Source: Sipunculus nudus (lineage: Eukaryota > Annelida > Sipuncula > Golfingiida > Sipunculidae). Taken from it: DNA of 64,000 nucleotides. Below, piece by piece: positions 49,601 to 61,600 of the stretch (the first letter of the stretch is position 1; each line of letters starts with the position of its first letter). The notes under the pieces were generated by a model that was not told where the DNA came from, made no database searches, and saw nothing but the letters and a program-made list of their open reading frames with translations. Made by a program: the position numbers and the translations under genes. The stretch is taken from positions 42,113,079-42,177,078 of the forward strand of contig CM049309.1 of the NCBI GenBank assembly GCA_026874595.1, given 5' to 3'.

Positions 49601-52600
49601 ATAGATTTTCATATTCTTAGTTTATATAATTTTGCACTTACAAGTGCGTACAGCTTTAAATAGTTTATTTGGTTAAAAAACATTGGAACCTAAAAGACTT
49701 GTTGACAAGTAATTGGAGTCTAAAGTAGGCAAAAAGAAAATCCAGACAAGGTCAAGGTCACCAGCATCGCTGAATTCTGCAAGCATTTGTAAAACCATTG
49801 TGACACTACTGTATTTGGACAAGAGGTCTCTGACAAAAAAACAATGTAAATTGGATTCAGATGAAAGCTGTGAGCAAAAGTGAGAATATGTCAGTGAATG
49901 ATGAATTCTAAATAACACCAGAACACATATAAGGGAAAGAAGGAAGAGGGGATTCACTGAGATTTTAAAATGACTTTTTTCACAAAGTTTAAGCGTAAAA
50001 GTGATGGATGGTATGTTTTAATGAAATTTATGCCAACAAACTTCAGAACAATCTGTTTACTATATACACATGAAGGATATAGAGTTATAAGATACATAAG
50101 CCAATATGTAGGCCTAGTATATATCAATTGGGAGGATGTACAGGTCTATATTAGATCAGAATTTCATACTCCTAGAGGTAATCCAATGTTTACTATAAAT
50201 GACTGATTCCCAACACATATAAAAAGTGATTAATAATTGATCATGGATTGCTGATATGCTACCGACAATCGATTATGATCATGAAATTACTCCCAACACT
50301 TCTTTTACACCTCATCAGAATGAAATATTCCTCTTTGGGATCTTGGATAAAAAAAAACGTAGTGACAGGGCAATTATTTTAATCTGCCTGTTGAGATCAG
50401 ATGTACAAAATTTGTTAAACTGCAGGAAGGATACAGAATGGGCTTAAGTTCTTCAACAGGTGCATACAAACAAAACTATTTAACTGACTGTCAGCTTTAC
50501 TAATAAGATTTCATCATATGGTGTCTGTGAAGGATTACTGCAAGGACACCCAACAGCAATAAAGTAAGCAGGACTTGGTGCACAATTGCTATTGAAAAAG
50601 AAAATTGAGATTTTTCACAAAGAGTAGTAATTTTGTAGAACAATTTTTCTCTCTGGTAGGGCCTTACTAGGACTACCACTTTGAAGAATTCCCCTTGAGT
50701 TCAAATTATTCTTTACTTTTAACAATAACCACAGATCAGGGAAAACTGAAACAATATTGATTTTTTTTATAATCTAATAAAGGGAGAAATTAATCAGAAG
50801 CCTAAATTCTTTTTTCTGTCAAACTAAAGTCGGTGAGGATTTCACCAAGAGTTAAAATCTTTTTTTTTTGTGATCGGTGACACCAGTTCACGGACAACAT
50901 TTGGATGTTAACCATATGATTGTTCAGGCAACAAGGACATATGATTGAAGAACCAAACTGCCCTGGAATCATGCCATACCTGGCTAACTGCCACCATACA
51001 TATTTTGTGCTCCCAACTACGCAAAACTACCCATACAGAAAGCCTGGTGGACAGAGCCACTTGATTTCGGAGGCATAATCTCAACATTCATTTTGGACAA
51101 CACCAATAGTTCCGATCTGTTAGCCAAAAACAGGGCCTAAAGCCTCCCATGATTGTGATATTATTGCCATTAAAATAAGATACATGCATATTTATGCAAC
51201 TGGGAAAATGCTCAGAGCATCTGAAAAACAGATACATGAAGCAAGATGACATTTTGGTGCCAGCTGGGTCAATACACATCCAGGGGGGGATTACAAGCTC
51301 AATGCAGCACCTCTGCCTGTAATACTCTGTCAGCCCTGTCAGGCTGTACAGTAACTACATCTGTTTTATCCACATCATGAAAATAAAGTGTCAAATATAG
51401 CCTTTAACATTCTTAACATTTTCTGTATCCATTCACACTGATCACTTCTCCAGGTTCTCCAGTAATATTAGCAAAATTTCCAACATAATGCTACTAAATC
51501 CTCAAGTTTTTCATCAACTGCTTAAACAGTTTATATTTAACTAAACTAATAAAGAGGGGATTACAAATGGCTGAAATAACAAGTCAAGGTCAGCTGAGTG
51601 TGGAAATAAACAAAATTAGACTAAGAAAATTAAACTTTAGAAGACCTGATCTTATCAAGATTGATTCTGTTTAAAAGTTAAATTTCTAAAATTTGTCTGT
51701 CAAAACCCGGTTGCAAAAAAAATAAGTTCGCCTCTGTAAAATACTTGTCTGTATTTTAGCAATATGGAAGTTTTTATAATTTCAGAGTGAGATTTACTTT
51801 AAAGGGACAAATTTAACCTAACTCAAAGAAAGCTTCTTGATTCCAAAATTCCACAAAGAAATACATGTATTGTATAAATTTTAAATTTAACAGTACTTTG
51901 TGGGAATTAAGAGTTTGACAAGAGTTTTTCATTGTGATGAGAACTACGCTTCACTTTGGTGTTTCATGTAAACAGAAACTAATATGCACAGCAAAATATA
52001 TCATAGGCTAAAATTTCAGATATGAAACTTCCCACTTCAACACAGAATTCAACACAACTGTCTACAGAGTTAAAAGAGAAATTTTGGCAAAACTATATTT
52101 GGAATTAAATCATATCTGCTAAGAAAAAAAACCAACCAAATGCTCCTGATGTTCAAGGTATAAAGTTTCATTTTTTTTAATTTGTTCGTGTTTGAGGTAA
52201 CCACCTCCACTTTAAATGCTAGCTTAACTTAGTATATGTACATCTGCAGAATTACATTCCGGTTTACGTGTTAGGGCAGTATCACACGCCCTCAACATTT
52301 TATATTCTGCGTATTAACCAGGTCCGATGACTACTGCATCTGAAGGCCCTGGGTATGTGATTTACTCTGATACTGGGTCATACCATTTAGGAACCCCCCA
52401 AACATGGCAAAGGTAAACTCATTCGTGAGGGAAACACAGCCACTGGGCACAACCCACCCATTAAGTCTGCAGAGCGCTCACACTGGGTGGGGGCCATGTG
52501 AAAAATCTCACTGACTCTGCTGAGATTCAAACTCATGATCTCTGAGCTTCAAGTCGTGTGCTCTACCCCTGAGCAACAGAAGCTGGTTATTGTTTCACCT

Positions 52601-55600
52601 TACAACCCCCCCCCCCCCCTCCCCAAGTGTGGTCTCCCCTTCAGCCTCCTACCCCACCCCAGCACAACATAATAATCAGTTCTTAAAGGTAACATGGCCC
52701 ATTTAATGTGAACTTCTCATTAACAAGATCACCTTCAGTTATATCAATGGTCAATTACATCATACCTGCAATATGTCAAAGGTCATCAGACCCAGGTACA
52801 TTCATAACGATAACAATAAACAGATTAATCTTGTCTGCCAGGTTCCCCAGGACTATTAGGCTCATTTCTCACTCTGCTTTGGCAGGCTGGTCTAATTCAT
52901 TAAGATAAGACATGGATTTTCCTTTCTCTTATCTTATGTATTATATATAGCTAAGAAATGTTTTTATTGTTCATTAAACATTAATATAAACATATTGTTA
53001 AGAGCGGATTTTAGCTTGTTTCCACTCAAAACACAAACTCCATTCTAGCACACATGATGTAATGTATTTGAGGCAGACCAAGTTAATCATATCGTTTTTA
53101 TTCCAAGTAGATTGAAATTACTATAATATACAAATGATAAATATTTTAATCTATTTCACATCATAACAATATAATGAACTTTTCAAATGAATGAAATTTA
53201 GACTTCCTGTAAAGAATGCTCCATCAAAACCACCATCTTTACCATTCATTACCAGGAAAAACATATGAGAAAAGAACAAATACACTATTTTTCTTGCAGA
53301 GGAATTTAAATTTTACCAAGAACACCCTAGCATGCCTATCATATGTCTTGCGACTTCTGACCTCATTATATATGCCTCAATTTTGTCGAGATTTTTAATT
53401 CAAGGGAGAAACTCTATTGGTTAATATTTAAAATGAGTTTCATGAATATCCATCAGATTTTTGGTAAGTCATCAAAATGCCAGCAAAGTATGTTGACCTC
53501 TGACCTCATTAAATATGCATGGATTTTGCCAGAAAGTGAATTTAGGTGAGATATTTTATCAGTTTCTGTTGAGTTTCATGAAAATCCATTATATTCCTGG
53601 TAAATTATTGTGGCGACAACACACAGTAACTTGATGACCTCTGACCTATAATAAAATTTGGGCCAGATAATCTATCAGAAAAAAGTCATGGCAAGTTTCA
53701 TAAAAATCTGTCAGTTCTTTGGTAAGTTGTCACAGGGACTCTAAAAATTAACCAACAGGTATACATAATATGTCCCGTCATAGACAACCATTTAAAAAGT
53801 TTAAAAGCAACTGCACTGCCATCATTGTGGTCTTTAACATAGGCTTATACCCTGATATAAACAGTTTCAGCTTGTATTCCATTCAATTTCAAGTTTCAGA
53901 TATTTTGTAGTAGTAAAAATATTCAATGTATCTGGAACGTCTCTTCTACAGAATTAACTGTTTCAGCCATACCACAACACCCAAAAAGGATATTTTGAAA
54001 TTTATCACTGAATCTTGATTTTTTTTACAATTAAAAATCACCAAAATATTAACTGAGGTGCAAAACAGAAAATGAAATGGTAGAACTTCCTACCCATCAA
54101 ACACTATTTTATACATATATGTAATATATATGGACATAATATGATGTATAATAAATATTGCTTGAAATCTGTGAAAATATCTTTGTGCATAATTTTTGTA
54201 TATTTTGAGAAAATGTTTTCAAGAAAATGTGTTCAACATAAATATAGTCACTTAGATATATGTTATGACATTACCGTTTTAAAAGAGTTGAGGTAACATG
54301 CAGTCCTGATACCTTACACAGTTATTGATTATGATCCCTGACCATCATGTGATTGGTCAATGTGATAATCAAGAGGTCACTGACTTGTACACAGATGCAT
54401 AAACAAACTGATTAATGCTGCTTAATCAGATGAACCTAAACTGAGATGCCAGAGTGATGGTAAAATAATAGTAAATTTTGAACATACCAACTGGCAAACC
54501 TGAGGCAGTTTTGCTTAACACTATCAACATGGATAATAAAAAATATGTCCAACAGAAACACAAATGGACATAATAATCCATACATGACATTAAGTTAATA
54601 TTGAACAAGTGACCCATGGATCATGATGCTCAGCTGACTGGGAAGAGATTCACAAAAGGAAATTTTATCATCAGAATGGTAGTATATACTCATTCAACTG
54701 AAGCATCAAACAGATTAACCAACAGACCAAGATTAAGTCTGTATTTATATATCTATAAATAGAGAAAAAATGTGTAAACTTTAAAAACTAGAACATGGGT
54801 AGCCCACAAGTGACTATGTGTATCCGCCAAAATCAGAGTGGAACGGGTGAAGTGAGGCATGGATTGAGTGGCAAGGGGAAATAGAGTGAGGTATGTTGCA
54901 TATTAGCATGAATGTCTGCAGCCTGAATGTGTATGTAGGTTGTGCCACCTACTACAAATCCAGAAAGCTGTTCAAGTTGTATACATATGCGAAATTTTAG
55001 GCAGAAAAGTCAAACCACTACATGTGTATGAGTATGTGTAACTCCAGTTTTGTATGATAAAGACCTATGTGAGATCTAAACACATACACAATTTTGGCCC
55101 AATCAGTCAAACAGTTCCTGAGATATGAGCTTGGATGTGTGCAGCGTTAACTAGAATTTAGGTGGCGCCACTTGTCATAAAATCAAGAAAGCTGTCCAGG
55201 ATGTATAAACCTGCAAAACTTTAGGCAGTTATGTCAAACCACTACAGAGAAATGAGTGATTTTAGGCCTCAACAGACAAACAGACAGCTCTGTGCAAAAA
55301 TGATTGCAGGTAGCGCCACCATTTTTTGTGTATGTTATAAAGCTATCCAAGGGCTACATTTGTATAAATTTTATTTCCTGATCGGTCAAACAGTTCCTGA
55401 GATATGAGCTTGGATGTGTGCAGCATTAACTAGAATGTAGGTGGCGCCACCTGTCATAAAATCAAGAAAGATGTCCAGGATGTATAAACCTGCAAAATTT
55501 TAGGCAGTTATGTCAAACCACTACAGAGAAATGAGTGATTTTAGGCCTCAGCAGACAAACAGACAGACGCTGTGCAAAATGTGCAAAAAAGGTTGCAGGT

Positions 55601-58600
55601 GGCCCCTCCAGTTTTGTGTATGATAAAGACCTATGTGAGATCTATACACATGCAAAATTTTGGCCCAATCAGTCAAACGGTTCCCGAGATATGAGCTTGG
55701 ATGTCTGCAGCATAAACTATAGTGTAGGTGGTGCCACCTGTCATAAAATCAAGAAAGCTATCCAGGATGTATAAACATGCCGAATTTCAGGTGAATTAGT
55801 CAATTCACTGCAGAAATATGAGTGATTTTAATCCAAGGCAGATGAACAGATGGACACTGTGCAAACATAGTTACAGGTGGCGCCACCATTTTTTGTGTAT
55901 GTTATAAAACTATCCAAGGGCTACATTTGTATAAATTTTATTTCCTGATCGGTCAAACGGTTCCTGAGATATGAACTTGGATGTCATCAGCGTGAATGTG
56001 AATGTAGGTGGCGCCACCAGTCATAAAATCAAGAAAGCTATCCAGGATGTATATCCATGCCTAAAAAACAGGTGAATTAGTCAATTCATTGCAGAGATAT
56101 GAGTGATTTTAACACAAGGCAGATGAACAGATGGACACTGTGCAAACATGGTTACAGGTGGCGCCACCATTTTTTGTGTATGTAATGAAGCTATCCAAGG
56201 GCTACATTTGTATAAATTTTATTTCCTGATCGGTCAAACGGTTCCCAAGATATGAGCTTGGATGTCTGCAGCGTGAACGTGAATATAGGTGGTGCCACCT
56301 GTCATAAAATCACGAAAGCTATCCAGGATGTATAAGCATGCTGAATTTCAGGTGAATTAGTCAATTCACTGCAGAGATATGAGTGATTTTAACACAAGGC
56401 AGATGAATAGATGGACACTGTGCAAACATGGTTACAGGAGGCGCCACCATTTTTTTATGTATGTTATGAACCTATCCAAGGGCTACATTTGTATAAATTT
56501 TATTTCCTGATCATCCAAATGGTTCCTGAGATATGAGCTTGGATGTCTGCAGCGTGAAAGTGAATATAGGTGGCGCCACCTGTCATAAAATCAAGAAAGC
56601 TATCCAGGATGTATAAGCATGCCTAATTTCAGGTGAATTAGTTAATTCACTGCAGAGATATGAGTGATTTTAACGCAAAGCAGATGAACAGATGGACACT
56701 GTGCAAACAGGGTTACAGGTGGCGCCACCATTTTTTGTGTATGTTATAAAGCTATCCAAGGGCTACATTTGTATAAATTTTATTTCCTGATCGGTCAAAC
56801 GGTTCCTGAGATATGAGGGTTTATGTGATGAAACAGACGCACAAATGGACACTGGGCAGACAGGAAAGGTCGGAGGTCAACGCAAATTGGTTAGGCACCA
56901 GTTCACATGTGACCCGATAATTGGTGTAAGTTTCAGAAAAATCGTATTGTAGTTATTGAGATACTGCAGTTTTTGTAACAAATTTTCCATTATTCTGGGG
57001 GGGGGGGGGGTATTTTGGAGTCATACAGCTTAAAGAATATGGGTAACATAGACCTTATTTCAGGATTCGGACACATTCCATGGAGACTTTTCATGGGTCT
57101 CCCTGTGTGTCAAGAATGAAGAGTCTTTATGATTTGTGCCCTGTTAACAGATGTTCATATCTTAAAAGGTTTCAAAAATAGAGAAAAAATTTGTAAAAAA
57201 ACCCGAACAAATACAGATGGCACCACCAGTCTGCATAAACTGATGAAACACTCCATGATCAATACGTATGCCAAAAATCATAACCATCAGTGATGTAGTT
57301 AATGAGATGTTGAAGTTTTTGTATGAAATTTTTGACTATTCTGGGGGGTACTTTGGGGCCCCATAGCTCGAAGGATAAGGGTAACAGAGACCTAATTTCT
57401 GGTTTCCATGGAGACTTTTCATAGTTCTCTCAGTGTTTCAAGAATGAAGATTTTAGGTCCAGTCGTTACTATTTGTGCCAAGTTAACAGATGACAGCATC
57501 CTTCAAGGTCTAAAAAATAGAGGAAAAAAATCGTAAAAAATTGAACAATACAGGTGGCGCCACCAGTCTGCAGGAACTGATGGAACATCTCATGATCAAT
57601 ATGTATGCCAAAAATCATGACCATCAGTGATGTAGTTATTGAGATATTTAAGTTTTTGTATGAAATTTTTGACTATTCTGGGGGGTACTTTGGGGCCCCA
57701 TAGCTCAAAGGATATGGGTAACAGAGACCTAATTTCTGGTCTCCAAGGAGATTTTTCATTGACCTCTTAGTGTGTTAAGAATTAAGATTCTAGGTCCAGT
57801 CTTTACGATTTGTGCCTTGTTAACAGATGTTCACATTTTTAAAGGTCTCAAAAATGGAGAAAAAAATTCGTAAAAAATAGAAAAATACAGGTGGCGCCAC
57901 CAGTCTGCAGGAAGTGATGGAACATCTCACGATCAATATGTATGCCAAAAATCATGACCATCAGTCAAGTAGTTAATGACATATTGAAGTTTTTGTATGA
58001 AATTTTTTACTTTTCTGGGGGGTACTTTGGGGCCCCATAGTTCAAAGGATATGGGTAACAGAGACCTAATTTCTGGTTTCCAAGGAGATTTTTCATGGAC
58101 CTCTCAGAATCCAAAGTTACAAGGTTCTAAGTCCAGTGGTTACGATTTGTGCCCTGTTAACGGACAGACGGCCGGACGGACAAAGAGTGATCGCTATAGC
58201 TCAAATGACTTACAGTCAGCTGAGCTAAAAATGACTTGTCACTGAATAAATCAGGTATTGCAGTGTTTATTTACAAAAGCAGAGGGTGGGGAGGGGGGGG
58301 GGGGGGGGGAGGAGAGGGTGACCAGTTGGATGCCTGGTGACTCAAAGTATTAAAAAATACATTATCAGCTAAAAGACATCACTTACATCCCCTGGTGTAA
58401 TGAAAATGACACCTGAGTGTCATAAAATATCAAATAAGGCCCAAAAAAGTTAAGAGGTATGTTTCTCTATTTTTTTTATAATAATGCAGGCGAGTGGCTT
58501 TTTATTGAATTTTTACTGTGGAAATAGCCTGAAGTATCATAAATCATTGCTCAGGCACTGGCATAGAAATGACAAATAATGATTAAAATACGGGATAATA

Positions 58601-61600
58601 ATGTATAGGTCAAATTTGTCAAAAGTATAAAAGGATCTTTGAAATATGTGACATTTTTCTTTCTTTTACATGTAATATCCACATACAAGCAGATTATATA
58701 AAACAACAGGTGTCAAAATCTCACACTGAATGCCGGAACACGCTCGGCCCTGTGATGGCCATTCCATGGGAGATTTTCATTCATAATGCTTTATGGTCAG
58801 GCATTATTAAAACAAGATTCAAGATTGTTTAATAAAGAACTACTATAGAAATTTCTTTGTTTCTTATATAATCTTTGTTGATATTTCTTATTTAAATTTT
58901 AATTGCAAAAGAAGTATAATGGAAGCTGGTTTAGGATGATCTCTGCCGATCAGCCACAATGGAAGCCATGACACATAGGGAAAATCCGCAAATAATTTTT
59001 TCTTTGTGGATGAAATTTTACATTTGAATTCTGTCACACAAAAAATTAGACCAATTTGAAGTGTTAATTTAAAGATTAGTAACCATTTATATGGAAACAG
59101 AGCATATTGATTCAGTTTTAGCTATGAGCACTGGCGGTCGTTAAGAAAATAGTCCACATAGACTGAAATATGAGATAACTATAAACAATGTATAGGGTCT
59201 AACTGATCGAAAGTTTTAGAGAAATTATTGTTTTGAAGAATATTCATTAATAAAAATGGCCAAACTGTCATTCTGAGGGAAACTGGCTGATGCGGGAGTC
59301 ACAGATGATTTTTTTTGTACCGATCAAGCAAATCAATTGATTACTCAGTGACACCAGGGAATTAAAAATGTTTGATGCGGGGGGTCCAAGTGACACAGGC
59401 GGTGCCTGAGAAATATATCATAAATTTTATAAAGTATGAATTATTTATTTAATTCCCTATCTCTAAGAATTGTTCTGTTGTTGTCACATATGGAACAGAA
59501 ATACAACCACACTCTTAACTAGACATTTCTTGGCACCGCAGGTGCCAGAGTATCTCCAGACATAGTAAGCCCCACCCCCCCCTTTAAGAATAGGCCCCGA
59601 TTTTTAGCAGCATATACTGACACTTGGCAAGCAATTATTGTTTCTTCCGTCTATCAATCTACAATCCTTTTGCAGATGTTGGTCCTGTGACCTTGACCTT
59701 TGACCTCATGACCCCAAAATCAATTGGGGTCTTGCTTTTTCAATGGGACATATACAAGTCAAGTTTGAAATCTATACATCAATAAAAGCAGAAATTATCA
59801 TCCAGAAACTAATTTTTTGACAGATGGCTCCTGTGGCCTTGACCTTTGACCTTGTGACCCCAAAACTGATATTGATCATCAACTTTTATATATAAATCAA
59901 TAGAGGTCTAGATTTATTGATGGGCCATATATAAGTCAGGTTTGAAATCTATACATCAATAAAAGCAGGAATTATCATCTGGGGAACTAATTTTTGGACA
60001 GATGGCTCCTGTTACCTTCACCTTTGACCTTGTGACCTCAAAATTGATAGGGGTCTTCCTCTATTGGCAGATGAACTATATGTGCAAGATGAAAGGTCTG
60101 AGATTAAATGTTTTGCTGAAAATGCATCCACAATCTTTTTAAAGATGTGTCCTGTGACCTTGACCTTTGACCTCATGACCCCAAAATCAATTGGAGTCTT
60201 GCTTTTTCAATGGGATATATATAAGTCAAGTTTGAAATCAATACATCAATAAAAGCAGGAATTATCATCCAGAAACTAATTTTTAGACAGATAGCTCCTG
60301 TGGCCTTGACCCTTTGACCTTGTGACCCCAAAATTGATATGGATCATCCACTATTGGCAGGTGAGCTATATAATTCAAGATGGAAGACCTGGGATGAAAG
60401 TTTGGCTTAAAATGCATCCACACTATCTTTTAAGATGTGAGTCCAGTGACCTTGACCTTTGACCTCATGACCCTTGAACCTATAGGGTTCTTACTTTAGT
60501 GGTGGGCCATACATAAGTCACGTTTGAAATCCAAATCGCTATCAACACTGGAGATATCATAAGAGGTGTGTGATTTTCACCAAATATGGCCACATTAAAG
60601 GTCAAGGCCACTCTCATGGTATAGGTCATGTCCCAAATGTAAATAGACCTCATCCCATAACCTATCTCTCTACATGTGCATAACATGAAAGAAATCTGTC
60701 CATTAGTTTTTGACTTGTAATGCTTACACTACTGTCAAGTGGCAATTATGGGGGTATTAAAAGGCGTAAAAACAAGAAAAGGATAATAGGTGGCACCACC
60801 AGTTTCCGGTATATCACAAGGCTATCCAAGATCTTCCGTCACCTTGATTTTTGGACCAGTCCATGAAAGCTTACTTGAGATATTTAAGAATTTGTGTTAT
60901 TTTCAGCAAAAATGGACCTATTCAAGGTCAAGGTCACTCTCCTAGCATAGGTCATGACCCCATTTTGAATAGGCTTTGTCCCCATACCTATATCTATACA
61001 AATGTAAAGTTTGAAAAAGATCAGTGAAATATTTTTTGAGTTATCCTGCTCACAAGGTTTTGTGGCGGCGGCGGCAGGACCGTCATGAAACCATAGTATC
61101 CCAACTTTGTCTGGGGATACAATTATTATCAAATACTCCTTTGACCACAAGTATTATAGCAATTGCAAAATCAACTCATTTTATGTTAAAAACAAGCAAA
61201 AGCATATTTGGACTTAGGCATTAAGCACTATGATATTAATACTTGTGTTTATATAAATAGTGCAGTGCAACACCCTAACTAATTTACATCAAAGTGTCTT
61301 GTGGTAGCTATATATAGTGACTGTTATTTATTCTTAATAATTGTATCACTGGCAATGATTAAACTGAAGCACTCACACCATATGAAGAGCTGAGCTGATG
61401 GTTTCAGACACCCTGGCTGCCTCTCTTAACTGAATTACCTTGAACCTGTCCCCAAGCCTACATGTCAAGTCTATCTAAGTTGTAATTAAACTGACACCCT
61501 TTGAGCCAGGGCAGGGTAAAAAACACTAAATGCAGGAATGGATCTTGCCTTGACTGTAATTAATGGCTGAAGTAATTACCTCATATAATGCTGTCCAATA

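Larger units (their letters stand above)
54601..58232 (+). mobile_element. Composite hairpin-ended element, family 2, copy 2
   Basis: The 5' side has GACCCATGGATCATGATGCT then CAGCTGACT; GCTCAGCTGACT (54628-54639) is the exact inverse of AGTCAGCTGAGC (58214-58225). The 3' end is the hairpin TAGCTCAAATGACT-TAC-AGTCAGCTGAGCTA (58197-58227) after GGACGGACAAAG. Inside are a family-1 5' end with its tandem array (54786-56960) and a second array of three units of about 340 bp (57190-58180), each with GTGGCGCCACCAGTCTGCA. Confidence 0.62.
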
